This document shows positions 1 through 8,735 of a DNA stretch of 64,000 nt, piece after piece. The notes below the pieces were generated by a model, which was given only the letters and a program-made list of their open reading frames with translations, did no database searches and was not told where the DNA came from. Position numbers and translations under genes: made by a program. The DNA is from Luteipulveratus halotolerans (lineage in GTDB: Bacteria; Actinomycetota; Actinomycetes; Actinomycetales; Dermatophilaceae): NCBI RefSeq assembly GCF_001247745.1, contig NZ_LAIR01000002.1, positions 2,418,001 to 2,482,000 of the forward strand. The letters run 5' to 3'. Positions within the stretch are counted from its first letter, which is position 1. Each line of letters opens with the position of its first letter.

Positions 1-660
<660 letters not shown>

Positions 661-747
661 GGTGAAAGAGCTCCTGTCGGTGGTGGTTGGTCGACCCGGC
701 GCGCCCTTCTGGGAACTCGCGGGTCATCACCCACGCCGGCGCGCGCC

Positions 748-753
748 AGTCTA
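748..753 (-). promoter_or_regulatory. -10 hexamer TAGACT for ahcY, giving a leader of about 80 nt
   Basis: TAGACT on the minus strand fits the actinobacterial TANNNT -10 box. Transcription starting 6-7 bases downstream would give a GC-rich leader with complementary GGCGCGC/GCGCGCC segments before the GGAG ribosome site. No known riboswitch consensus was recognised in it. Confidence 0.4.
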
Positions 754-828
754 GAGGCTCTGTCCTCCGGACGCCTTTCGTGCTCCGATGGTCGTGCACA
801 CCGACCGCACGAGACCACAGGAGTCACC

Positions 829-1068
829 ATGGCCGACGAGTCCGACCCGACGCCCGCGCAGCCCGACGGTGAGATCTCAGAAGAGCTGAAGGTGCACGTC
901 GACACCGACCAGCTGCACGAGTGGGACAAGGTGCGCGACGACTACACCCTCGACAGCGACGCCGAGACGCACCGGCCCGCGATCGCCGAGGAGTCCGCGA
1001 CGCCGCCCGAGGACGAGGTCGAGGCGTCCGAGGCGCAGGACCCGGACGCGGGCTCAGCCGGCGACTGA
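829..1068 (+). CDS. Small acidic protein, unknown function
   Basis: A 79-residue protein, strongly acidic (many Asp/Glu) and low in hydrophobic residues, with a Pro/Glu/Ala-rich C-terminal half that looks disordered. There is no signal peptide, membrane segment or recognisable domain. The ATG was chosen because AGGAG lies 7 bases upstream; longer in-frame extensions run antisense to ahcY and are not credible. It converges on the DinB-like gene, with the two 3' ends overlapping by 15 bases. I do not recognise the family; a cytosolic adaptor or stress-type acidic protein is possible but not shown. Confidence 0.7.
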   Translation: MADESDPTPAQPDGEISEELKVHVDTDQLHEWDKVRDDYTLDSDAETHRPAIAEESATPPEDEVEASEAQDPDAGSAGD

Positions 1069-1596
1069 CGCGTCGACGTCGTGGAGGTGATGGCGCAGGT
1101 CGTGCAGGCCGTACTGCGCGAGCGTCAGCACCGTGAACTCCGACCCGTTGGAACGCAGACCCGTCCGCTGCCACTCCGGCTCGGTGACGGTGTCGTAGCC
1201 ACGGGCGTACGAGCTCGCGGCCTCGCGCAGCTCATCGGCGACGGCTGACGGGTCCTGCTCGGCGTACCTGCTCTCGGCGGCCGTGACGTCCTGGTCCCAG
1301 TTGTCGAACGTCGGCTCGTCCTGCTCCAGCATCAGCCGGGTGCGCTGCTCGAACAGACGGCAGACGTCGCGCACGTGGCAGGCGTACTCCAGGTCCGACC
1401 ACACCCCGGCCGTACGCCGGTCGCGCGCGTCGGCGCGCTGCAGCACCGCCGGCCACGGCTGGGTGAGCTCCAGGACGAGAGGTCCGACCTGCTCGGGCTG
1501 GACGGAGCCGGCCTCGAATCCGCAGTCAGGGCAGGCCTTCTGCAGCACCCATGTCCAGTCCTTGGTGTCCGGCGTGATGGGGTCAGGCGTCGTCAT
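1054..1596 (-). CDS. DinB-family (mycothiol/bacillithiol-transferase-like) protein
   Basis: A 180-residue protein with the four-helix DinB fold pattern: a WSDLEYACHVRDV segment (about 67-79) carrying the first metal-type His, and the C-terminal QYGLHDLRHHLHD run (161-173), where family metal ligands sit. DinB-like proteins in actinomycetes are often thiol-dependent S-transferases or metal-binding proteins; the substrate here is unknown. The start chosen (MTTPD) has AGGAGCG upstream and overlaps the end of the metallophosphoesterase gene by 14 bases, suggesting translational coupling. A longer in-frame start would overlap that gene much more and is less likely. Confidence 0.75.
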   Translation of the reverse strand: MTTPDPITPDTKDWTWVLQKACPDCGFEAGSVQPEQVGPLVLELTQPWPAVLQRADARDRRTAGVWSDLEYACHVRDVCRLFEQRTRLMLEQDEPTFDNWDQDVTAAESRYAEQDPSAVADELREAASSYARGYDTVTEPEWQRTGLRSNGSEFTVLTLAQYGLHDLRHHLHDVDASVAG

Positions 1597-2404
1597 CGGA
1601 ACGCTCCTCTGAGGGTCGGTGCGCCGGGGCGCGGTGGTAGCGGCGCGCCTGGCCGGACCGCACGTCGCCACGGTAGACCCCGTCGCGCAGCTCGCTCACG
1701 TAGAGGTCGTGCTCGGGCGCCCCGAGGGCGGCCGACACCGCCAGCTCGGCCTCGACGTCGTACGGGACGCGCACGAAGGAGATCCCGAAGGGTGCCGGCT
1801 GCGTGCCGCCGAGCACCCCCTCCAGGACGACGTAGTGCGGCGTCGTCTCGTCGAGGCTGTTGCCGACGCTGCCGGTGTTGAACAACGTCAGCCCGAAGTC
1901 GGTCTCGCAGAACGCGTCGTGGGTGTCGCCGTAGCCCACGACCGTGGGCGCGGGTCCGTCACCGGTCGCAGCAGTGCTGGCGAACATCGCGAAGAACTCC
2001 TCACCGTCGTGGTCGAACCGCACGCGGTGGTGGACGGAGTCGGACGAGGCGTGGAAGAGCCGGATCTGCCGACCGCTCATCACGAAGTCGTGGCAGAACG
2101 GCAGCGCCTTCAGCCAGGCACGCTGCTCGGGCCGCAGCTCGTCGTGCCACCACCGGATCGCGCTGCCCTCGGGTGCGTCGGCCTTGTCGGGCAGGAAGTC
2201 GTCCCAGTTGCCCTGGACGTTGACCTCACACCGCTGCTGGCACAGGTCGACGCACGCCTGACCGCGCGGCCCCTTGCCGACGTAGTCACCGAGGTTGTAG
2301 ATCGTGGTGATGCCGCGCGCGTCGATGTCGGCGAGCACCGCCTCGAGCGCCGTGAGGTTGCCGTGGACGTCGGAGATGAGGGCGATGCGGTCGAGTCGGC
2401 TCAC
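1583..2404 (-). CDS. Calcineurin-like metallophosphoesterase with altered metal motifs
   Basis: A 273-residue cytosolic metallophosphoesterase of the YfcE/MJ0936 type. The two-metal core is visible: SDVHGN (11-16), NLGDYVGKGP (37-46), a GNWD at 65-68 where the family has GNHD, and GYGDTHD (157-163) where most members have GHTH. Substitution of two usual metal or catalytic histidines implies changed chemistry or a lineage-specific subgroup; the substrate is unknown. The gene precedes and overlaps the DinB-like gene, so the two are probably cotranscribed. Confidence 0.85.
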   Translation of the reverse strand: MSRLDRIALISDVHGNLTALEAVLADIDARGITTIYNLGDYVGKGPRGQACVDLCQQRCEVNVQGNWDDFLPDKADAPEGSAIRWWHDELRPEQRAWLKALPFCHDFVMSGRQIRLFHASSDSVHHRVRFDHDGEEFFAMFASTAATGDGPAPTVVGYGDTHDAFCETDFGLTLFNTGSVGNSLDETTPHYVVLEGVLGGTQPAPFGISFVRVPYDVEAELAVSAALGAPEHDLYVSELRDGVYRGDVRSGQARRYHRAPAHRPSEERSDDDA

Positions 2405-2446
2405 CCGCGCATGGTGTCAGCCAGGTCCGACCGCACCGCCGTCGGC

Positions 2447-3769
2447 TCAGCCGGCGCCGCCGGCCACGACGACGTCGCGGCCGTCGGTCGCACTGATGTC
2501 GAGCCCACCCAGGTCCGGGCCCGAGGAGGTCGTGTGCACGGCGTCGGACTTCCGGCCCGTCGCCCGGATACCGCCACCCGCCGTGAGGGTCTTCAGCCCG
2601 CCCTCGATCTCGACAGTGACGACCTCGTCGCCCTGCGTCGCGATGACGCCGCCGACCGCGACGGTGTCGACCTCACCGCCGTCCTTGACGCTCAGAGCGA
2701 TCGCCTTGAGGGTCATCTGCACACCCTTGACCAGGCTGCTGCCCTCACCGCCGTCGGTCGTCAGGTCACCGCGGATCTCCAGGCGTGGCAACGGTTTGCT
2801 GATCTGAACGCCGACCGAGCCGTGGCCGTGGGTCGCGATGCTGGCGAACGACGCGTGCTCGAGCGACCCGTCGTACAGGTCGAAACCGCGGGCACCCTTG
2901 CCGAACGTCTCGACCGGCGCGGTCACGTCGAGACGGGTGATGTCGCCGAAGTTGACGAAGCCGATGCCGCTCGGACCCCGTGACACCACGGGCGCGCTCG
3001 CGGTCCACGTCTGCACCGTGCCCCAGTTGTCGAGGACCATGTCGTTCTGGCCGTACGTCGTCACCGGACCCTGGTTGTCGACCGTCTCGACCTCGGCACC
3101 GGAGATCACGAACACCCCGCCGGAGATGAGGTCGGGTGTGCCCTCGGGGATGCCGCCGTTGCTGTGGATCTCGCCGGTCGTGAGGGTGCGGACCTTGAGC
3201 ACTCCCCCGTCGCCCTTGCCCTCGGTGTCACCGTGCCCACCGACGAAGACACCGCTGCCGCGCACCGGCGTCTGCTGCGAGCCGGCCGCGACGCCGGCGA
3301 TCTCGGCGGTGACCTCGACCGCCGGGTCGGCCTGGCGGTTCCACAGCGTGAACGCACCCTGCAGCGCCTCCACGCCGTACCCACGGGGTCGCTCGGCGCG
3401 ACCGCGCACGTCGGCCTCGGTGATGGTCAGCCCGTCGACGACGACGTGGCGGACGGCGTCCTGCGCCACGAGGTAGACCTGGCCCCGGCTCGTCACACGT
3501 CGCAGCTCGATCGTGCCGAGCCCGTCCCGCGTGGTGTCGTTGAGCACGGCCACCTCGTCGGGCTCGGTGACGATCGAGATGTCCTCGACGATGTTGTCCT
3601 TCGTGAGCCGGACTCCCTTGGCACCGAAGCGGATCGAGCCCCCGTGCAGGCGTACGCCGGGTGCGAGCGTGATCATCCCGACCCCGGTGATGTCTCCGCT
3701 CACCTCGATGTCCGGGTCAGCGTCCTTGACGGCCTGCTGGAGCTCTTGGGCGGTGGTGACCGTGGCCAT
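2447..3769 (-). CDS. Large predicted right-handed beta-helix protein, unknown function
   Basis: A 440-residue protein with no signal peptide or membrane segment. From about residue 20 to the end it is a succession of short strands separated by Gly/Asp/Asn turns (for example GGVFVISGAEV, GIGFVNFGDI, GVQISKPL, GGVIATQGDEV), the texture of a parallel beta-helix such as pectate-lyase-like folds. No catalytic signature was recognised. The start MATVTTAQEL has an excellent GGAGG site 6 bases upstream. It stands alone between the metallophosphoesterase and the DUF808 gene. It could be a polysaccharide-binding or structural protein; the role is not shown. Confidence 0.75.
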   Translation of the reverse strand: MATVTTAQELQQAVKDADPDIEVSGDITGVGMITLAPGVRLHGGSIRFGAKGVRLTKDNIVEDISIVTEPDEVAVLNDTTRDGLGTIELRRVTSRGQVYLVAQDAVRHVVVDGLTITEADVRGRAERPRGYGVEALQGAFTLWNRQADPAVEVTAEIAGVAAGSQQTPVRGSGVFVGGHGDTEGKGDGGVLKVRTLTTGEIHSNGGIPEGTPDLISGGVFVISGAEVETVDNQGPVTTYGQNDMVLDNWGTVQTWTASAPVVSRGPSGIGFVNFGDITRLDVTAPVETFGKGARGFDLYDGSLEHASFASIATHGHGSVGVQISKPLPRLEIRGDLTTDGGEGSSLVKGVQMTLKAIALSVKDGGEVDTVAVGGVIATQGDEVVTVEIEGGLKTLTAGGGIRATGRKSDAVHTTSSGPDLGGLDISATDGRDVVVAGGAG

Positions 3770-3939
3770 GGTGCCTCCTCGTGAACGAGCAACGACCTGC
3801 ACTCGCGATCCTGGCGAAGCGTGCGCCCGGAAGGCAGACCCAGCAGCAGGTTCTCAGCCGATGATCAGCCTGCCGGGCGTGACCTCAGCCACCCTCGCGC
3901 GGACGGCGTCAGCACGATCGTCCGCGTCGAGCGGCTCGG

Positions 3940-4995
3940 TCAGGATGTCGCGGTGCCCTCGTCGTAGACCTGGGTGGCCCCGGCGGCCGGGGTCGTGCCA
4001 CGGTCCGCCTGCACCTGTGCGGTCGCCTCGGTCCCAGGTGTGCTGTGTGCACCCGCCTCTGCGGCGTCGCCGTGCTCGCCCTTGGTCTTGTGCGGGATGA
4101 CGTGCATGACCGCGACGATCACGGCCCCGACGACCAGCCCGACGATCGCGGAGCAGAGCGTGTTGGTGAGCCAGCCGAGCGCACCCCCGAGACCGCCCGT
4201 CGCGTCGTGGACGGAGTGCTCCAGGTGATGCACCTGCTCGTACGGCCAGTGCCAGCCGATGTCGTCCAGGGCCATCAGCAGGATGTGGCCACCGACCCAG
4301 AGCATGGCCGCGATGCCGACGGTCGACAGGACGCTGAGCACCTTGGGCATGCCCTGCACGAGCAGGTCACCGATCCGCTGCGCGGCCTTGCCGGACTTCT
4401 CGCGCAGACGCAGCCCGACGTCGTCCATCTTGACGATGAGTGCGACCACGCCGTAGACGAGCGCCGTGATGATGAACGCGACCACGATCAGGATGATCAG
4501 CCGCGACCAGAACGACTCGACCTCGACCTCCTTGAGCGAGATGACCATGATCTCCGAGGACAGGATGAAGTCGGTGCGGATCGCTCCGCTGGCGATCTGC
4601 TCCTCGCTCTTGCCCGCGTTGGACTCCTCGACGTGTCCGCCGCGGATGGCCTCCCAGAGCTTCTCGGCGCCCTCGAACGCGAGGTAGCAGCCGCCAATCA
4701 TCAGGATCGGCATGACGATCCAGGGCAGGAACTCCGACAGCAGCATGATCGCCGGCAGGATGATGAGCAGCTTGTTGCGGATCGAGCCGATCGCGATCTT
4801 CCTGATGATCGGCAGCTCACGCTTGGGGTCGATGCCCTCGACGTAGCGCGGTGTCACTGCCGTGTCGTCGACGACCACGCCGGTCGCCTTGACACTGGCG
4901 CGGGTCGCGGCAGCGCTCACGTCGTCGATGGAGGCCGCCGCCGCTCGCGCGAGCGCTGCGACGTCGTCCAGGAGTGCTGCGAGACCGCCGGCCAT
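3940..4995 (-). CDS. DUF808/YedI family integral membrane protein
   Basis: A 351-residue membrane protein of the DUF808 (YedI) family. The Ala-rich amphipathic start (MAGGLAALLDDVAALARAA) and the IDPKRELPIIRKIAIGSIRNKLLII segment are family hallmarks, split here as IDPKRELP and GSIRNKLLIILPA. Several membrane spans follow: about 75-105, 165-190, 225-245 and 275-300. A hydrophilic Ala/Thr-rich tail ends the protein. The biochemical function of the family is not established. It lies alone between convergently spaced neighbours, with no operon partner evident. Confidence 0.88.
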   Translation of the reverse strand: MAGGLAALLDDVAALARAAAASIDDVSAAATRASVKATGVVVDDTAVTPRYVEGIDPKRELPIIRKIAIGSIRNKLLIILPAIMLLSEFLPWIVMPILMIGGCYLAFEGAEKLWEAIRGGHVEESNAGKSEEQIASGAIRTDFILSSEIMVISLKEVEVESFWSRLIILIVVAFIITALVYGVVALIVKMDDVGLRLREKSGKAAQRIGDLLVQGMPKVLSVLSTVGIAAMLWVGGHILLMALDDIGWHWPYEQVHHLEHSVHDATGGLGGALGWLTNTLCSAIVGLVVGAVIVAVMHVIPHKTKGEHGDAAEAGAHSTPGTEATAQVQADRGTTPAAGATQVYDEGTATS

Positions 4996-5081
4996 CAGCG
5001 CACCCCGTCCTGGTCGAAGCGGGCAGGGGCGGTCGGCGTCATCAGCGCAGGCGTCGGCACGGCGTCAGACTACCGCGTGAG

Positions 5082-6461
5082 TCAGGCGTTGCCGGGCACG
5101 TCGAGACCCAGCAGCGCGTTCTCGAGGACCTCGGCGAGCGCGGGGTGGATCCAGTACTGACCGCGCGCCATCTCGTGCACGCCGAGCCCGAACGACAGCG
5201 CCTGGATCGCGGGCTGGATCACGGTCGAGGCGTCCTTGCCGAGGATGTGCGCACCGAGCAGCTGCCCGGTCTGCCTGTCGGCCACCAGCTTGCAGATGCC
5301 GGTGGTGTCCTCCATCGCCCAGCCGTACGCCACGTCGCCGTACGCCTGGGTCTTGGTGGTCACGTCATGGCCGGCGTCGCGCGCCTGCTGCTCGGTGAGG
5401 CCGACCGAGGCGACCTGCGGGTGGGAGAACACCGCCGCCGGCACGAACCGGTGGTCGAACGCCTGGAGGTCGTCGGGGTGCACGAGGTTGTGGGCGATGA
5501 CGCGCGCCTCGTGGTTGGCGACGTGCTTGAGCTGGTACGGCGAGCTGATGTCACCGAGCGCCCAGACGCCGTCCGCCGTCGTACGCCCGAACTCGTCGAC
5601 CTGCACGCGACCGTCGGAAAGCGTTGCCACGCCTGCGTTCTCGAGCCCGAGACCGGCGCTGTTGGGCTCACGACCGGTGGCGACGAGCAGCAGGTCTCCC
5701 TCGACGGTCGTGCCGTCACCCAGCGTCAGCGTGACGCCGGAGTCGTCGCCCTTGAGCGCGTCGACCGTGGCCGACAGGTGTACGTCCCACTGCTGCTGGG
5801 CGACCTCGGTGAACCGCTGCGAGATCTCGGCGTCCTCGGCCCGCAGCAGACCGGGACCACGCGTCACGATGCGCACCTCGACACCGAGCGCGGAGAACAC
5901 GTGGGCGAACTCGGCGCTGATGAACCCGCCGCCGAGGATCACCAGGCTGGAGGGCAGCTCGTCGATGCGCATGATCGTGTCGCTGGTGTGGAACGGGACG
6001 CCCGACTCGCGCACCACCTCGGGTACGACGGCGTGGCCGCCGGCAGCAATGACGACCTGGTCGGCTGTGACCTCTTGCTGCTCACCGTCGACGTCGACCA
6101 CCAGCGAGCGCGGACCGGTGAAGGTCGCGTGCCCGAGGTAGGCCGTGGTGTTGGGGCCGTTGACGCGGTAGTCCTTGCCGCCCTGCGCGATCGGGTCGAT
6201 GCGCCCGAACACCCGGTCACGGATGTCACGCCAGCGGACGCCGTCGACCGTCGCGTCGACGCCGTAGCGAGCCGACTCACGGATGTGGTCGGCGATGTCG
6301 GCCGCGTAGACGAACATCTTGGTCGGGATGCAGCCGACGTTGAGGCAGGTGCCCCCGAACGTCCCCTCCTCGATGACCGCGACACGCTTGTCGTCGAAGT
6401 CGGGCGTCACCAGGGAGTTGCCGGAGCCGGTGCCGATGATGGCCAGGTCGAAGTGCGTCAC
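5082..6461 (-). CDS. mtr: Mycothione reductase
   Basis: An NADPH- and FAD-dependent class I flavoprotein disulfide reductase that reduces oxidised mycothiol, the main low-molecular-weight thiol of actinomycetes. The FAD-binding start IIGTGSGNS (8-16) is typical of mycothione reductase rather than lipoamide dehydrogenase. The redox pair Cys39/Cys44 sits in GGTCLNVGC. The NAD(P) motif LGGGFISAEFAHVF and the FAD motif VWALGDI follow, and the catalytic His439 lies in WIHPALAEV near the C-terminus. At 459 residues it is the usual length. The GTG start follows a -10 hexamer by 7 bases, implying a leaderless mRNA. Confidence 0.95.
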   Translation of the reverse strand: MTHFDLAIIGTGSGNSLVTPDFDDKRVAVIEEGTFGGTCLNVGCIPTKMFVYAADIADHIRESARYGVDATVDGVRWRDIRDRVFGRIDPIAQGGKDYRVNGPNTTAYLGHATFTGPRSLVVDVDGEQQEVTADQVVIAAGGHAVVPEVVRESGVPFHTSDTIMRIDELPSSLVILGGGFISAEFAHVFSALGVEVRIVTRGPGLLRAEDAEISQRFTEVAQQQWDVHLSATVDALKGDDSGVTLTLGDGTTVEGDLLLVATGREPNSAGLGLENAGVATLSDGRVQVDEFGRTTADGVWALGDISSPYQLKHVANHEARVIAHNLVHPDDLQAFDHRFVPAAVFSHPQVASVGLTEQQARDAGHDVTTKTQAYGDVAYGWAMEDTTGICKLVADRQTGQLLGAHILGKDASTVIQPAIQALSFGLGVHEMARGQYWIHPALAEVLENALLGLDVPGNA

Positions 6462-6468
6462 AGAGCCG

Positions 6469-6474
6469 AGCCTA
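6469..6474 (-). promoter_or_regulatory. -10 hexamer TAGGCT, leaderless promoter of mtr
   Basis: TAGGCT ends 7 bases before the GTG of mtr, so transcription would begin at or next to the start codon. Confidence 0.55.
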
Positions 6475-6486
6475 GGCCGGGCCGGC

Positions 6487-7347
6487 TCAGGACGAGCGGC
6501 CGCTCTCGGCGATCTGCCCGCGCACGGCGTACAGCTCGGGGAAGAACGTCAGCTCCAGCGCCTTGCGCAGGAACGGCACGCCACTGCTGCCACCGGTGCC
6601 GCGAGCCGACCCGATGATGCGCTCGACGGTCTTGAGGTGACGGAAGCGCCAGAACTGGAAGTTGTCCTCGAGGTCGACCAGCTCTTCGCACGTCTCGTAG
6701 ACGTCCCAGTGGTGCTCGGGGTCCTCGTAGATCGACCGGATCACTTGCGCCAGAACGTCATTCGGCTGATGCGGCTTGCTCCAGTCACGGTCGACGAGCT
6801 CGGCCGGCACCGGCAGCCCGCGGCGTGCGAGCAGGGCGATGAACTCGTCGTACAGGCTCGGCTCGTGCAGCAGCGACTCCAGCATCTGCTGCGCCGCGGG
6901 GTCGTGGTCGAACACCCGCACCATGTCGGCGTTCTTGTTGCCGAGCAGGAACTCCACCGCGCGGTACTGATAGCTCTGGAAGCCCGACGAGGTCGCGAGG
7001 AAGTCGCGGAACTGGGCGTACTCGCTCGGGGTGAGCGTCGCCAGCACCGACCACTGCTCGGTGAGGGTCGACTGGATGTGCTTGACCCGCGCGAGCCGTT
7101 TGAGGGCGGCCGCGAGCTCGTCCGCACGCAGCAGCTCACGTGCCGAGCGCAGCTCGTGCAGGACGAGCTTGAACCACAGCTCACTCGTCTGGTGCTGGAC
7201 GATGAACAGCAGCTCGTCGTGCTGCGGCGGCTGTGCCAACGGGTGCTGAGCCGACAGGAGCGTGTCGAGGTCGAGGTAGTCGCCGTAGGACATCGCCCGC
7301 CGGAAGTCGCGCTGGACGCCCTCCTCGATCGGTCGCTGCGAGGTCAC
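6487..7347 (-). CDS. kynA: Tryptophan 2,3-dioxygenase
   Basis: Haem enzyme that opens the indole ring of L-tryptophan to N-formylkynurenine, the first step of the kynurenine pathway. Family signatures visible are YGDYLDLDTLL near the N-terminus, HQTSELWFKL (substrate and haem pocket), SGFQSYQYRAVEFLLG, and the C-terminal DNFQFWRFRHLKTVERIIG holding the haem-ligand His. At 286 residues it is normal for bacterial enzymes. The GTG start is favoured because AGGA lies 5 bases upstream and it overlaps the SIS gene's stop (GTGA); an ATG two codons earlier has no room for a ribosome site. No other kynurenine gene is visible nearby. Confidence 0.94.
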   Translation of the reverse strand: MTSQRPIEEGVQRDFRRAMSYGDYLDLDTLLSAQHPLAQPPQHDELLFIVQHQTSELWFKLVLHELRSARELLRADELAAALKRLARVKHIQSTLTEQWSVLATLTPSEYAQFRDFLATSSGFQSYQYRAVEFLLGNKNADMVRVFDHDPAAQQMLESLLHEPSLYDEFIALLARRGLPVPAELVDRDWSKPHQPNDVLAQVIRSIYEDPEHHWDVYETCEELVDLEDNFQFWRFRHLKTVERIIGSARGTGGSSGVPFLRKALELTFFPELYAVRGQIAESGRSS

Positions 7348-8525
7348 GCCCATCCTTTCGTGCGGTCGCGCAGATCGGCGACGTGCGGTGACACCGACGG
7401 GTCGAGCCCGAGCCCGAGCGCCAGGTAGGTCGAGACGTAGTCACCGAACGCCAGCAGCTCGGCGAGGCGTACGACGGGGTGCCCGGCCTGGGCGGTCTGC
7501 TCGACGACGGTCACGCCGGCCTCGCGCGCGGTCTCGAGCAGCGCGTCGCCGAGCGCTCGGGCCTGGTCGGTCTCGCGGGTGTGCTGCTCGGGCGGCGCGT
7601 CGCGCAGCATCAGCAGGCCGAGCGAGGGTTGTGCGGGCGCGTCGAGGAACGGGTCGGCGAAGATGTCAGCACCGCTGCTCATCGAGCCGTTGCCGCCCCC
7701 TGCGGTGAACGGCCCGTCAAAGCACGCGACGACCTGCGAGGCGGCGTCGGGCAGCTCACCCCAGGTCGCCGGGACCCGCGCCGTACGGGCCAGCATCGAC
7801 GCGGCGCGCAGCGCGACCACACCGGTGAGGGCGTTGTCGCCCAGCGTCATCGGCACCGTGCCGCCGAGCTGTGCGGCAGCGAGCTTGGCGGGGTTGACGA
7901 ACGTCTCGGACGACGGTCGGCACGCCTCGGCCTGCTCGTCGAGCCGGGTGGCGAGCTCGGGCAGCACCGATGCGGGCACGTCGACCAGTCCGAGACCGTC
8001 GGCGGCCATCAGGACCGGGGTCAGCAGCGACCACAGCGACGTGCGACTGGACGTGCGGTCACGACCGACCCCGATGTGCACACCGCGGCTCTGGCGACAG
8101 ACGTCGGCGAGCGGCGAGTCGTCGGCGCCGACCGTCAGCAGGGCAGCACCGCGACGTGCAGCCTCGGCGGCGAGCGCGAGCGGACCGGCTGCCCGGCCCG
8201 ACAGCGAGACGGCGATGACCAGGTCGAGCGGACCGACCCAGCCGGGCAGCGGCAGGTTGCGGCGGACGGTGACCGGCACCGGCGAACCGGGCTCGGCGAG
8301 CAGGTCGAGCACGTCGGCGACGACCGACGAGCCGCCGAGTGCGGCGACGAGCACCGAGCGCGGACGCTCGCCGTACGCCGCCCGGTCGACCCCGGCCTCC
8401 TCTGACAGCGTCATCGCCTCGCGGACCTGCGCACCGGCGGTGGCCAGCGCCCGCAGGGTGTCACGCGAGTCCAGACGCCGCAGCTGCTCGGCGTCGTCGA
8501 GGGCGGAGTCCTCGATGTAAGGCAC
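7344..8525 (-). CDS. SIS-domain protein (phosphoglucose/phosphomannose isomerase-like)
   Basis: A 393-residue protein with an SIS sugar-phosphate-binding fold: VLVAALGGSSVVADVLDLL at about 71-89 and VIAVSLSGRAAGPLALA at about 111-127, followed by the C-terminal half typical of bifunctional PGI/PMI-like proteins. It corresponds to the gene next to phosphomannomutase in mycobacteria and relatives (Rv3256c position). The role is probably in hexose-phosphate isomerisation or its regulation for mannose metabolism, but catalytic activity is not certain. GTG start; the stop of the Trm112 gene lies 2 bases upstream, and the gene overlaps kynA downstream by 4 bases. Confidence 0.82.
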   Translation of the reverse strand: MPYIEDSALDDAEQLRRLDSRDTLRALATAGAQVREAMTLSEEAGVDRAAYGERPRSVLVAALGGSSVVADVLDLLAEPGSPVPVTVRRNLPLPGWVGPLDLVIAVSLSGRAAGPLALAAEAARRGAALLTVGADDSPLADVCRQSRGVHIGVGRDRTSSRTSLWSLLTPVLMAADGLGLVDVPASVLPELATRLDEQAEACRPSSETFVNPAKLAAAQLGGTVPMTLGDNALTGVVALRAASMLARTARVPATWGELPDAASQVVACFDGPFTAGGGNGSMSSGADIFADPFLDAPAQPSLGLLMLRDAPPEQHTRETDQARALGDALLETAREAGVTVVEQTAQAGHPVVRLAELLAFGDYVSTYLALGLGLDPSVSPHVADLRDRTKGWA

Positions 8526-8527
8526 GA

Positions 8528-8734
8528 CTAGGCCTGGAAGACGCGGGCTTCCTCGGCGAGCAGCACCGGGATGCCGCCGTCGATGCGGTACGCGCGGCGC
8601 TGGCCGGGCTGCTCGCAGTCGCCTGCGCACTGCAGCTCGGCGCCGCCCTCGGGGCCGGTGCCGTCGACCAGTTCCTGACGGCACACCGGGCAGCGCAGGA
8701 TCTCTCGCAGCCACGGCTCGATGGTCGCGCTCAT
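8528..8734 (-). CDS. Trm112 family small zinc-ribbon protein
   Basis: A 68-residue Trm112-like protein. The family pattern is clear: LREILRCPVC at the N-terminus, four Cys ligands (15, 18, 36, 40), and the closing AYRIDGGIPVLL. In eukaryotes Trm112 activates methyltransferases; bacterial stand-alone copies are conserved but their partner is unknown. It sits 1 base after the phosphomannomutase stop and 2 bases before the SIS gene, so it is clearly part of the same operon. That could mean a housekeeping link to sugar-nucleotide synthesis, though conserved order is the only evidence. Confidence 0.9.
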   Translation of the reverse strand: MSATIEPWLREILRCPVCRQELVDGTGPEGGAELQCAGDCEQPGQRRAYRIDGGIPVLLAEEARVFQA

Positions 8735-8735
8735 G

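Noticed and set aside
661..828. SAH or SAM riboswitch in the ahcY leader
   Set aside because: The leader has complementary GC-rich stretches but none of the conserved core sequences of known SAH or SAM riboswitches could be matched.
4974..6617. Long plus-strand open frames opposite DUF808 and mtr (and similar ones elsewhere)
   Set aside because: They are antisense artefacts of high GC3 genes: compositionally Arg/Gly/His-rich, without ribosome sites or recognisable domains.
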